64,000 nucleotides of DNA from Dioscorea cayenensis subsp. rotundata (Eukaryota > Streptophyta > Magnoliopsida > Dioscoreales > Dioscoreaceae): the NCBI RefSeq assembly GCF_009730915.1, contig NC_052480.1:2046001-2110000 (forward strand), written 5' to 3'. The notes beneath the pieces were generated by a model. The model was not told the origin of the DNA. It was given only the letters and a program-made list of their open reading frames with translations, and ran no database searches. The stretch's first letter is position 1. Every line of letters begins with the position of its first letter. Shown piece after piece: positions 51,713-63,586 of this stretch. The position numbers and the translations under genes were made by a program.

Positions 51713-52462
51713 CCTCCATTAGTTACTTCTAATGTAATAATGGATGCATGTTGTATTATCTTTCTGTCATCTTGATGCACTTGTTATGCTATTTGTTTCT
51801 TCAAAATGAGTGGACTATCCTTGTATCAGTCATGGATGGTCGATTGCCTGTGGGTCCCCCTCCGAATAAAATAATATATAAGTATGAGAGAATCAATTAA
51901 GTGGGGAGTAAGGTTCAATATAATTTAAAAAGTGGGACACATGTGTTATTAAATATAGTAGAAACGACAGGTTGCCGCTGTTGACATTTTGGGAAAGTGT
52001 AGTCCTCAAGAATATTAAGTGTAGACAGGAAGGATATTAAGTATTTATACCCCCAATGAGAAGGAAATGAGTAAACAAGATGGAGAAGGAAAAGATAATG
52101 ACAGTGTATTTATTATTTCTCAAATACGGCCTAACCGCTCTCATTAAATGTATTCACGGTATATGTATTGTAGAAGTCATAAAAGAAAACCTTCAGCCGT
52201 TGTTGGAGTACGTCATCGCACTACATAAACATGTAGAAGCTATCTATTGTATGTTACAAGTAGCTGCAATGACAAGTAAAGAAGAGGAAGATGTCACCGA
52301 AGCGTATACAGTCATTGAAATAGGTGGCATAAAAAAAAATGAAACTTGAGGACCTGGGTAATATAGGTACCTCAAAAGTAGCCGTATCAACTAATTCGAG
52401 TGTAAAATATGTATCCGAGTGTTGTACTCCAAATAATATAAGGCTGCCATATTATGTACTTA
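51713..52462 (+). other. Endogenous geminivirus-like sequence, copy B, truncated
   Basis: After the beta-glucosidase stop and a short shared 3' flank, the sequence from about 51860 onward matches copy A from about 27572: repeated leader block, TATA-like 'tatttatacccc' at about 52041, an open frame at 52080..52349, and onward to 'ccaaataatataaggctgcc'. Homology ends exactly at the CACTA terminus at 52463; Rep, REn and the origin are not seen in this copy. The match at the same place behind both genes shows the viral integration predates the duplication. Confidence 0.85.
52080..52349 (+). CDS. Uninterrupted open frame in the virion-sense region of the geminivirus-like copy B
   Basis: 89 codons, first residues 'MEKEKIMTVYLLFLKYGL', with no stop, whereas the corresponding stretch in copy A is broken. 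The position, just behind a TATA-like motif, is that of the first virion-sense gene. I do not recognise it as V2 or coat protein. The initiating codon is uncertain because it also lies within leader-like sequence. It may simply be a chance opening in decayed viral DNA. Confidence 0.35.
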   Translation: MEKEKIMTVYLLFLKYGLTALIKCIHGICIVEVIKENLQPLLEYVIALHKHVEAIYCMLQVAAMTSKEEEDVTEAYTVIEIGGIKKNET

Positions 52463-52990
52463 CACTACAAGAAAATTACTGTTTAGAAACATCATTTTTC
52501 GTTTCTATTCCGTTGCTAATTCAGTTTAGCAACAAATTAGAAACGGAATTTATCTGTTTCAAAACCCTTGTTTCTAATTTAAATAGAAACGGGAAATATT
52601 CCATTTCTAACTTTAGAAACGGATTAGAAACAGAAACCAATATGTTTTTAACTTTTGAAATATTAAAACGGAATGATATATGTTGCTAATCCGTTTCTAA
52701 ATTCCGTTGTAATTCCGTTTCTAGATTTAAAAATCAATTTAAAACGAAAGTTTTACCTTACAAAAATTAGATACGGATTCCAAACGGAATATTTTCTATT
52801 TTATTTTTGTCCCTCCTCATTAGAAACAAAAGCTTTTTTTTGTTCATAATCCGTTTCTTATTTTTTAAATTAAAAAACAATATTGAAACAAATAAATCTA
52901 TTTCTAATCCATTTCTAACATTGAAGTAAAAAATAATAAAAAAAATATATTCCTGATTTTTTTTAAAAACCTGGTACATTAATTTTATTT
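52463..52990. repeat. Subterminal repeats of the right-hand CACTA element
   Basis: Many copies, in both orientations, of 'tagaaacggatt' and related words. The same family recurs at 63720..64000. Confidence 0.8.
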
Positions 52991-53099
52991 TTAAACCTAA
53001 AATACCAATAAATAAGATAAATTCCTTAATTCATACACAAAGAAATGTTTAAGTATATATATTCAACACAAAATAATAAGTATATGACAAATACAACTA

Positions 53100-54150
53100 T
53101 AAGTCAACATCATGATCATCAGTTAATGGTTGCGAGTCCTGTGTGGTAAACTACGACTTCTAAAGAATTCTCTTCTCAAAACTCATCATGTCCTTCATTT
53201 GACGCATCATCTCCTCATGATAATGGTCCCCCTCCTCTTTCAATTCAAACAAACTTTGTTGAAGCCTCTCTCATGATCTTGGACTTGACTAAGAGTTTGA
53301 CGGAAATCTCTAACCTCAACCTGTAGAGTCTCAAATGATGAACCTGTGGAAAAACTTGAAGATAACTGTGAATAAAAGATACACGCTTAGGACCCTATTC
53401 CATAAACCCGACCTTTCTTTCCTCCCTCATCAGCCTTATAGTATAGAGTTATTTCATCCACAATAAGAAGCTCGTCATGTCCTCCTTGTGTTTGAGATGC
53501 CTGCTCCACAAGCTCCAAATAGCGATCCTACATCAGTTAACTCAACTCATTAAATATTATTTTTAAAACAACTTAATATAAACTCACAAAACATTGTAGA
53601 CAAAGTCTATAATTGAAAACCCCACAAAAAATTGTTCCGCTTATCTTAATCGATTGAGCACGTGCATCAACAAGCATGGAAGTACCCTTCTTTGTATAAG
53701 TCACTTCAAAAAGCTCAAAAGGGCGAGGAACACGTCCAAACCTCAATCACCAATGACATGAAGAAACTAGTTTCCTGGCCATATGCCATTAAAAGCTATT
53801 CATAACAATGTCATAAATTTCTGATATAAAATTACATCAAAACAATATTTTATTTTGGAAATTTTAGTTTATGTTATAATGATGGCATGACATACTGGAT
53901 GATATGCCTATAAAACACCGCACACACATATAAGCTCATTCTTTACTTTAGCATACATACATATATATATATATGTATGCTAAAGTGGGACCGACAACAG
54001 TTCATTATTTCCTGCTTTCCAAACCATTCGTGCCAATGATTTTGGACTGGCTCATTCTTATAGGACCGACGACAGTTCATTATTTCCTGCTTTCCAAACC
54101 ATTCGTGCCAATGATTTTGGACTGATAATGTCATGTTGAAAACAAAAAAC
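53100..54150 (-). pseudogene. Decayed CACTA transposase (Ptta/En/Spm type) C-terminal region
   Basis: On the minus strand about 53380..53530 reads 'RYLELVEQASQTQGGHDELL', 'VDEITLYYKADEGG' and 'KKGRVYGIGS', the last a conserved feature near the end of this transposase family. Downstream, 53250..53370 encodes a Gln/Glu-rich, coiled-coil-like stretch. Stops and frame changes show decay. Orientation is opposite to the transposase remnant at 19.7..22.4 kb. It belongs to the element starting at 52463. Confidence 0.65.
53988..54129. repeat. Tandem duplication, about 74 bp x 2
   Basis: Both units contain 'ttcattatttcctgctttcc', 'aaaccattcgtgccaatgat' and 'tttggactg', with near-perfect identity. The pair is bracketed by palindromic 'atacatatatatatatatgt' tracts at about 53952..53979 and 54154..54183. 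Confidence 0.85.
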
Positions 54151-54183
54151 CATTATATACATATATATATATATATGTATGTA

Positions 54184-56130
54184 TAATAAAATAAAATAAA
54201 ATTCACTCTGTAACATGATAAATAAATTTTGTGATTCAGATATAAATATGCTCTTGAATCAGAACATTATTTTCAACTAATGAATCTGAAGATATGAGAG
54301 AGTAAAAAACCTAAAACAAATTAGGCCATTTTAACAGGAAAATAAGTATGGTTTCAATATGTATCTATTCACCCCCAAAACTTCAAAGAAAGACATTGTG
54401 CAGCAATTAACTGATGGAAACGCATAGCTTGTATTTTTTTTATGTGAAGAATATGCTATCATCACACAACAATGTGAACAAGACATGGTTCTCAAAGTTT
54501 GGTAACATGGGCACATCATGCTTAATGTTTTCTGATGTTTGTCAAGGTGGTAACTAACAAGAGTCTAGATGCTGTGGCTTTGACCTAAAATTGGATATCT
54601 GAGTATGTGGCTTGTCTTAAATACTAATGGAGGGACAAATTCTGCTTTGCCTCAAGTATGTGGCTTCGTGGAGCTCTCTTGGAATTCATATTGTTAGCTT
54701 GCATTATAATTAACCAGAGACTGTATGAAAGCCCAACCTGTGACACTTATAATTGCAAATTTAATCAGCTATCTACATCTTTTCCCTTGTTTTACTTTGA
54801 GGAAGCAACAGTTCATGTCAATCTTTATGACTTACCAACTCTAGTTACTGTATTTTGAGTATTAATCATTATTTGAACATGAAAGTGCAAGTATGTGACT
54901 AATACACTTTTGTATGAAATAATATTCTAGTTGATCTTGAATGGTAAATAAACTTACAACCTCAGAATTAGAAAAAATTCTGAATCAATGGCATTTATCA
55001 TATTAAGGAAAAAATTTCCTTAAAATGATTTGATTATGTATGTGCTATTCAACCTTGGTTAATAGCACGTAACTTTTATATTTTCCTTAAAACCCCCTAA
55101 TTTATGAAAGAATAACATAAAATAGTGAAATTATCATCACCTATCCTTGACTTTTTGCATATACCTGAAGAACATTACAAATTACATACAATGGCAAAAA
55201 CCATAAGTTTTAATTTTTGTGTATAAGCCAAGAAATTTATGAAGAATTACATAAAACAACTAAAATTGATAAAATAGTTTAAAAATTAAAAATAAATCAT
55301 TGACAACAATTATTTCCCAAATACAATAAAAAAATATAAAATTTGGTTGTTATGCTTTTACCTATAAGCCTCTATGATATGTGAAATTACATGTTTTCAA
55401 AGGTACATATGTAAAAGAGCAAAAGTTTTATGTAATAACTTGATAACTAAAATTGGCCCAGTAATATAAAAAAAAACCATTATAATTTATAAATTATTAA
55501 CATATCACGAGTCTTTAAGTTGTTGGCAGTTGAAACACTAAATAAAGTGAGTGGTGACCTCACCTCTACTCACACGCATAATCATAAAACTCAATATATA
55601 ATATGACTAAACATTGGATTTCGCATACAACATTTCACATACCATACAAGTAGAACCACTAGCTATCCTGCAACTGTGAAATTAAGTCTTATTAACAGCT
55701 ACAACAGTTATCCATAATCGCTAAACAACTTGTTCGGAAGCACTGAAGGCAAATCTAAGAAAAAACAGTTAGTTCAACCAAATATGCAATATCACCAAAA
55801 TTCATTAGCATGCAATTTACCATTCTATCTTATACACAGTCCACAGTCACCATCATTCATTCGTGGTTCATTCAGATAATCAAACATTGATGAGCATGCT
55901 ACCAAATATAAGATAAAACACCGTAGATTCATAATCACTTCGCTCTGACCAAAATGGAAATGTAGGTTTACAATGATACAAAAGTAATATTGTAGCAGTA
56001 TATAACATAGAAAACTCCCATTGACATGCCTCTGGAGGTACATAATCCTCAAAAGTCTTATATCTTTGTACATCTAATCACAAGGGGTAAAAAATCCCCT
56101 CTCCCCTATATTAGCCAATCCTATATGACT
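54184..56130. other. Interior of the CACTA element, no gene recognised
   Basis: AT-rich. Small open frames on both strands (54331..54519, 54658..54858, 55825..56073) carry no recognisable domain. Confidence 0.45.
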
Positions 56131-56399
56131 AAAACTTCAAAGTAATGAATCCAAATGGGGAAGTTAAGAGAAGAAAACACAGTGATTGATATTTACCCGT
56201 CAGCCCGTAGGCAAATGCACCTTGAAGGCATGGCCCATCGAAAAAGCACTGATCAAAAACCTGAAGAACATCAAACAACGAGCATCAAAGAATCAACTTC
56301 GCTCAATTCAACATCAACAATTCAATACACCAAGAATCAATCTTCTTTCCCAAGAATCAAAAGAAGGAAACCCCCAAAGTTGTTCTCTCCTACTAACGC

Positions 56400-56560
56400 C
56401 TCAAGGCCACTTCATCATCCAGCTTCCTCAATTGCAGCTTTTTAAAGATCAAGAACGCAGCGAAGCCGAACTGCAAAAGGATAATAGCACCAGAGAACAA
56501 CAACCCGAGCTTCTCTCAGAAATTGAGCTGCTTTTCTCTTAGCAAAGGAGTTGCAGGGCG
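56400..56560 (-). other. Possible captured exon encoding a hydrophobic segment
   Basis: Minus strand, one frame reads 'EKLGLLFSGAIILLQFGFAA' then 'FLIFKKLQLRKLDDEV' to a stop: a single predicted membrane helix followed by a basic-acidic tail. There is no start in frame (a TGA precedes it). CT-rich sequence at 56560..56930 on the same strand looks like a plant 5' leader. I do not know the source gene; capture by the CACTA element is an inference. Confidence 0.35.
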
Positions 56561-56659
56561 GCGAGAATAGAGGTGGTGTCCATGGCGGTTGGAAGGGTAG
56601 GAAGAGCAGGGTTCAAGAGTGGGGAAGAGACGGAGATCAGTGGTCGGACTTGGAGATCT

Positions 56660-56735
56660 TGGGAAAAGGAGGACGATATGGGTATGGAGATGGAGATGGA
56701 GATGGAGATGGAGATGGGGAAGGTGATGGAGGTCG
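56660..56735. repeat. (GATGGA)n microsatellite
   Basis: Imperfect hexamer array 'gatggagatggagatgg'. The open frames across it (56551..56778, 56573..56764) are artefacts of the repeat. Confidence 0.8.
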
Positions 56736-57599
56736 TAAGGCGAAGAGTGAAGGGGAGAGTGTGAGTACTAGGGTATAGTTAGGGTTAGGGTTAGAGGTTG
56801 AGCTGAGGATGGCATTGGCAAGGAATCAACGGATCAAGAAGAAGAAGAAGAAGAAGAGGATTTGGGCGTTCAATCATTCCTATTGAGAAGGGGGGAAAGA
56901 AGATGGAGGAGACTGACAAGCAGAGAGGAAAGCGGTTTGGTGATAATCGTTGTTGAGCTATTTAATAATTAATTTAAATTAATATATAATATATATTTCG
57001 TATATTTTATATAAAATATATATAATTGTGCCACTTAAAAACCTATTGGAATTTGAAAACAGTAATTTATCTGTTTTGTTATAAAAAATGTTTTGATGTA
57101 ATAAATATTTGGCTTGTAATATTTGTGTTTAGGTAATAAAATTATTTATTTTCTTTTTTTTAAGGGAAAATTACTGTTCACCCCTCGTAATTTTCAAAAC
57201 TTCCCAAAAACCCCTTCTACTTTTTACACACCCTTTGACGATTTCTTCCGTTAGTGTTTAACTTCCCTTTTACCCCTACCGCTCACTTCAAATGGGATCC
57301 CATGTTGTGAAATCCCATTTTTGGCCCTCGAAATGGTGGGAAAGGAAAGCGCCAAAATCACATCATGCTCAACCTTTTGAGGGGCTTTCGCTTGGTTTCG
57401 ATGAGACGATGCCAGGGAGTTGCATTACATCTTGTTGTTCTCCTCATTATCATACCCGAAATATATAAATCGGTTTCTCGACGGAAAAATGAAATTGATT
57501 TCCACCTGATTGGTCGAGTGCACTTAATCTTCAAATGAGTCGTAGTCGATTTTATTGTCGGCGCGAGCATGTGCCATCTGTCGCCTTCTCGTTTATGGT

Positions 57600-59240
57600 T
57601 GTAAAGTTGTATTACAGCGAGAAGAGCGATGAATTACTGACGAGTTCATTTCGTTGTAAAGTTCTTCTCGCTTTATGGTTATCTATTTGTATATTTTAAA
57701 TAATGTTTAACTATTTGCTATTATCCGTTTAAATATTTTACTAATATGTTTAATAATTGTCATATCCGTTTAATACTTCCCATCTCCGTTTAACATTATC
57801 TTTACATGTATAACTATTCATATTAACGTGTAAATTCTCAAAGTCTCAGCGTGAAAAGCGGTGATCTTTTTTCGCTTTGATCCGAATTGTTGGCGGTGTG
57901 CACGTGGCGGGTGGCAAGGTTATGGTATCCCGCTGCATAAGAATTAATGACGGCATTAATTCTTATGCACGCGTAACTATCATTTCCGAACACCCGCTCG
58001 TTCTCATCGATCGATGTCGGCCATCGTGCGTTTAACTTTTTCTCGGATTTGAAGAGTCGACTGCTTGTGGACTTCACACCATAAATAACCGGGAAGAACC
58101 CTCCCCATGGACAACCACTCCCTCGTCGTCCTCATCATCCTCCTCCTCCTCCTCCTCCTCTTCCTCCTCTTCCCACTGGACAACCACTCTATCCGGAAAA
58201 GGATGTTTTCGTGAGCCTTCTTCCTTATCTTGAGAATCGATTAGCCGTAATCACCGAACTAGTTAAACTATCTTTTCTTGCTCATGCGAAATGCTCTCAT
58301 AATTGCACGAATCGCGGAGGATTCTCCAGTGATGGATGACGGGAAAAGCAATTAAGAGAGCATTTCGACTTGGGTAAGAAAAGAAAGTTTTTCACGTGAT
58401 TGCGTGATTGCGGAGGATTCTCTAGAGGAGGAGATCGTGAAACATCCTTTAAGACGAGGGTTGACATTTACCACTGAGACTTTTCATTACCGCTTAAGAA
58501 AATGATGTCGATGATACAACTATTACGTTCTCGTTTAACTATCGGGATCTTGGTTTAAGTCCCGACCATGACACATTGATTAATAGTCGTTTTTCATGAA
58601 TGTGTGTTGTTTAACCTTTTTAATGTTAGTACGTTGTGCGGGTTCGAGTTGATGCGCATGTTATGCACGGCCTGTGAGCATTCGAATGTACAGACACTTG
58701 TTTCATTATACGAGGGTCGAGTCGTGAGTGTCCAAAGTCCGAGCGGACGTTGTAAATGTTGTAAATGTTGTAAATCTTTTATAAATAAAAGCGAAACAAG
58801 CTTATTTGATGTGAACTTACGAAATTTAAACATAGACCTAGTAAAAACAAACAATGTGGGAAACAAAAAGAACGTCATTGTAAACAATAGAAAATACGTA
58901 AATATGTTTTAAAACAACGACAACGGTGTTTAAGAAAAAAGCTACTCTTTAAACAATGACAGCGGTGTAAACAATAGAAAAAAAGTTAAACAATACTCTA
59001 GTTACTCTTTAAACAATGACAACGGTATTTAAGAAAAATACGTAAAGATGTTTTAAACAGAGTGACCCGAGGGAGGTACCCATCTTCAAGCTGATGTCGA
59101 TGAAAAGCATTCAATTTAAACAATAACATATTATTTACATGATATAGACTTTAGTTAAAGCAGGTTAACCATTATTTTTAAACACTATATGTATCTGTTT
59201 AAACATAAAAAAATCTTGACGTTTACAGGAGACTCATGTT
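57600..59240. other. MULE interior, no gene
   Basis: No conserved coding block. A (tcc)n run at 58131..58170. Repeated 'gtttaa' words throughout. Open frames here overlap on both strands and look random. Confidence 0.5.
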
Positions 59241-59510
59241 GAGTTGAGAACTTTCATTCGAACGATGACAATATGTCTTCCTCAGCGACGAGTGACATAT
59301 ATTTCCCTTTTTGCCATTGGGATGGAGGGAAAAATACCGCCCAATCACATCACGTCTAGTCTAACCTCTATGTACAACTGCGTGCACTTTTTGTTTGCCT
59401 TTCTGACTGCTGTTTGTTCTTTACATCTTCTACTTCTTCTTCTTCGTCTTCTTTTTTTGTTCTTCATTTCATTTTGGTTTTGTATCGATTTGGTTTTCGA
59501 CCGATATATT

Positions 59511-59820
59511 ATGGAGAGTTTTTGTGGTATTGCTAGATTCAACGAGGAGGGAAGAGTGCTAATGTTCACGCTCGAGACTTCTTGGGAGTTGGTGTTAGGC
59601 TGAGATATGTGAGCGATGGGGTCTCAAGTTTCTCTTGTCGAGGTTAAGTTCATCACACCGGATGGATATAAAACGGTTTGCCCAATAGAAAGCGATGTTG
59701 ACTTCCAGCGGATGTGTCACGTCCACTCCATCTTCAAATGTCTCTGTAGTTGATCTTGTCGTCGAGGGACGGAAAAATGTGTCGTTGCTGAATCCTAATG
59801 AAAAGCGAGGTTTACTCGTT
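59511..59820 (+). pseudogene. MULE transposase N-terminal fragment
   Basis: Opens 'MESFCGIARFNEEGRVLMFT' and, after a frame break near 59600, reads 'KFITPDGYKTVCPIESDVDF'. This fits the N-terminal PB1-like domain that precedes the zinc-binding region in MuDR-type transposases of plants. It ends at a donor-like 'gtaagttcc' (59821). The DDE catalytic region is not found downstream. Confidence 0.6.
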
Positions 59821-60319
59821 GTAAGTTCCTTTTCTTTTAATTATTCCGGTTATGCAGGGTCATTATTGTGTAAATATAGTCCGTCATCTGTTTAACATCT
59901 TGTACTAGTCGTTTACGTTATTAGTTAGCTGCTTAAGTATTTAATTTAACGTTTAAATATTGTCATTATCACTTAAACATTATATTCTCACAGCTTAACA
60001 TATTGATCTTTGCTCGACGACTTTTTGTATTATGCATCTGAAAAGCGTCCATCACATCATCGATGACCATCTCCTTCCCCTCAGCGGCGTGTATAATTTG
60101 TCGCGTGTGAGTGCTGCGACGTCGTTCTTTCACACTGCAAACGGTCTTTGAGGGTTAAAGCGATAACGGATATAATAAGACCATATTGTAAATATTTAAA
60201 TGATATTATCAATTGTTACATGATATTATATATAATTAAGCGTTAAGTACACAAATTAAATGATAACATAAAGGTATTAAACACTATTAGGTAATAGTTA
60301 AACACTATAATAAAAACCT

Positions 60320-62470
60320 TTAAACAATATCATAAAAAAACTTTACACTTACGGTCCATAGAGCGGGTTGAGGAAGATCCTCATCAACTCCTGCTCGTAT
60401 TTTGTTAAAACGACTCGAGGCCAACCCATTTCTTCTTCTTGAATAAAAAGCTTTTCGAGCAGCTGCAGTCGATTTTTGATTGGCCTTGATCATCTCTCTC
60501 GTTGCTCGGTCGGGGGTCTTCGCAGCATCTTCCTTCGATGCGGGGGCGATGGCGGCGACATCAGCTGCAAACACATCCTTACATGGTTGTTCTTGTTGTG
60601 GGATTGTGTACGGCTCCCGATCTCGAGGACGACGGCGACAACATCAACCCCATGAACACATCCTTACATGGTTCTTGTTGTGGTGGGATTGTGTCCTGCT
60701 TGGCTGCGATACTGTCGGCCACGTCCACGGCCACGACAACGGATTCGACGATCTTCTCAACCGTGGCCATGACAACAGCATCATTGGGAGACACACCCTT
60801 AACTTGTTCTTGATCTTCAGGGATTGTGTCCATCTTTGATGCCACAATCTCGGCGACCCGGTTCCACGGGTCGAGGATTTCATCGAGAAGAGAGTCAGCG
60901 GCCTTCTCAGCGGGACAGCGGCCACATCATCTACGATGTCCTTCTCAGACAACGGCATCGAGCCGGCCCGATGGTGTTGCTATTGTTCATCGTCGGTACG
61001 GCGGTGGAGACGAGGCGATATTATTCTCCTCTTTTTCGCAAGTCTCTTCGAATGTGGCCGCCTCGGAATGACCTTCCCGATGATGTGGTCATCGTCAAAT
61101 TCCGACGCCTTGTTCGTCCCGGGTGCTTCAGTTCTTTCGAGGGATGGCGTGGCCGGGTTGTGAAACGTCCTTCCGGCGCCTCGACACGGCGACGAGCCGA
61201 GGAAACTCGGTCGTCAATATCCGCATGCTGCGTAAGAGTTGTGGTGACATCTTACGCCTAATGTCAGCGGTGGGAGTCTGCCATGGTCGGGAGACTGCCA
61301 CACTCGGGGGGCCCTGTCGTTGTCGTGGTAGGGGGTTGTTGCGATCTGCGGGGTAGGGGAGGGCTTCTCGGGCGTCGACGAATGCGTCTTGGCGTGGTGG
61401 GGTTGGAAGTAGGAGAGCAGGCGTCCGGTAGCGCACGATGAGGCTGCCCTCTCATCCCGCCTTCGAGCAAGTGGTTCGGGAGCGATGGCATCCATCAGTC
61501 GGTTGGCCCCAACAAATATTTCTTCTTGACGTTCGTCGGGAACCATTTCGGGAAACTAACATATGTAAACCAAAACAATTTCAGTGAAATCATTCATTTT
61601 AAACTATAAAAAAACTATATTTAAAGCAGTGTTTATATATTTAAACGTTATAGAATATAATTAAGCGGAGAACAAAAATATTTAAACCCAGTATGAATAA
61701 GTTTTTAAAGCGGTAAATACTAAATTTAAAGCGCTAAATAAAAATGTTTAAAGCGTTAAAGACTTATGTTAAACATTGTCCATGATTTATTATCTCTTTT
61801 CCATCGAGCGATGACAAGCTGGTTTCTACCGTCAGCTTGCTTCCGGTAAGTACTTTCACCGTAACGACGATCCTTGGGATCTTGCAGAAAGCGGACTTTC
61901 TTCCCGTTCGGTCATTTCGTAAAACCAGGGACGTTAAGCGTGACCGAAGCAACCCTTAATGTACCACGTGTTGGTCTTCTTCCGGCAGCATCTATCTTGC
62001 GCTCGAGCGTATGCTATGGAATATCCTCCATAAGCCAGCTAGTGCATCGCTGCGCCCATGCGTATCGCCCCATGGGTCGGTAGATCATCGACGTTATCAG
62101 CGATCCGATTCGAACCGAGCATGATGTATTTGGGAAGAGGGCTGTCCCCATGAGGTACACCATCAGGAGTTTGACGAAATTATCTTCTTCTCCCTCACGT
62201 CGAACAAGTTGCACCGAGTGCTCTTGATGGAGTCTCTGTGTCTCTAGTGGGTCTTTGATAGATACAGCCCTTGAGCCGACACTGGTTTTTCTTCTTACGA
62301 AAGACCATTGCGTCGCCGTCATCGCCATGAGACCAAGACGAGAGCCACATCTTGAGGTGCGAAACTCGGCGAGGCTTTCCCGATCCTGAATTTATTGGTG
62401 CGACCATCGTGCCTTTGCAAAAAGAGAATCAAGAAGGGCTCTCTCTTGGTATATAGCTTCCATCTCGATG
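60320..62470 (-). pseudogene. MULE-borne cassette, minus strand (plant mobile-domain/Ulp1-type)
   Basis: Minus-strand pieces in changing frames. At about 62050..62180 is 'NFVKLLMVYLMGTALFPNTS' followed by 'MGRYAWAQ' and 'WLMEDIP'. At about 61785..61915 is 'GKKVRFLQDPKDRRYGES'. At 60.3..61.5 kb is a Pro/Ser/acid-rich region with an imperfect 80-bp tandem repeat (around 60577..60610 and 60657..60692). The first block resembles the plant mobile-domain-like proteins often carried with Ulp1 proteases in plant MULEs; no catalytic Ulp1 triad is visible. Several frameshifts. Family call tentative. Confidence 0.45.
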
Positions 62471-63586
62471 AGCGCTACAAGCGGTGTCCAGTCGAATAAT
62501 CTCCCGATTATCGAGGGGTCGTGTTATTTTTCAATTCGACTAAAGTCTCCACTACTGGGTGTCAAATAGCATCGCCCATTAACTAGGTTGACCGCCGTAA
62601 TCACAAAGCTGCGACAATAACAACACATTCAACATGCGGTATTGACAAAAAAGTTTAAGCGGAAATATAAGGTTTTAAGCGGTAAACTCTCGGTTATTAA
62701 AGCAGAGATATAAAATGTTAAGCAGAGACCCGTTTTGTTAAGCAGAGGCGAGAATACTTAGCAGAGACAACAAATGTTAAACTTTAACATCTCATTTCTT
62801 AAAGCGTCAACCTCATTTGTAAAAGCTGCAACCATATCAAAGCGAAGCAGAAATGTACATTATAAATATTACACAAATCATAACAATCAAAAAAACTATT
62901 TCGATAGTGTATACATACGAAAATGCAAAACAAAACAAAACCCTAGCAGAGAAATCTCCTGAGACTAACAAAAACCCTAGCCGAGAAATCTCCTAGAGAC
63001 TAACAAAACCCCGAGTAGAAATCCCCTGCAGACTTGATATCTTCTAACAAAAAGCAGGAGCACAAAACAAAACCGAAAAAAATCTTTCTTTGTATCGAGC
63101 AGTTAACATAAAAACCATACTCAATACCTTAGATTTGCAAGCGATGAAATGCCAACTAGTTGCTGGGGGACTTCTCCTTGAGATACCGAGTGGAAAGGGA
63201 AAAAGGCGATGAAATGCCAATTCACGGAGGCTTCGCGGTAGAGACAACTTTGGAGACGACTTGAAATGGAAAAATGCGAAGGCGTGAGTTGAGAAAAAAA
63301 GCAATTAAGCGACTCGATAAATTCGTCTCTCGGGGTTTACCCTCACGGAAAAACCGCCCACTTCCTCTCAAATCGCCGAGATGGCTGCAACCACGACTCC
63401 CCATGCAAGGGCATTTTCGTCCAAAAAATTTGAAACTCACTCCGTTCACATCCGTTACAGGGTTTGGGGTTTTGAAAAACATAGAGTTTAAAAGGAGGGG
63501 GATTTTGGGGATTGCAAAACTAACGGGGTGTTTTTGGCAATTTTACAAACTTAAAGGGTTTTTTTGGCAATTTCCACTTTTTTTAA

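Larger units (their letters stand above)
57164..63577. mobile_element. Mutator-like element (MULE), 6.4 kb, nested in the CACTA element
   Basis: Flanked by a perfect 9-bp duplication TTTTTTTAA (57155..57163 and 63578..63586), the size typical of Mutator. Ends 'gggaaaattactgttcaccc' and, inverted, 'GTGGAAATTGCCAAAAAAAC' are related at the tips and share 'aaaattgcc/aaaacttccc' and 'ccctt' words further in; the inverted repeats are long but diverged. Inside: a MuDR-type N-terminal fragment on the plus strand, a plant mobile-domain/Ulp1-cassette-like region on the minus strand, and many copies of 'gtttaa' words between. No DDE transposase core is recognisable, so it is probably non-autonomous. 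Confidence 0.72.

Noticed and set aside
56780-56800. Telomere-like repeats ('agggttagggttag')
   Set aside because: Only about two units, in a leader-like context; plant telomere repeats are TTTAGGG and no array is present.
60480-61546. Many overlapping frames of 75-145 codons on both strands
   Set aside because: A GC-richer stretch gives chance frames; only the minus-strand cassette has any family resemblance, and that is tentative.
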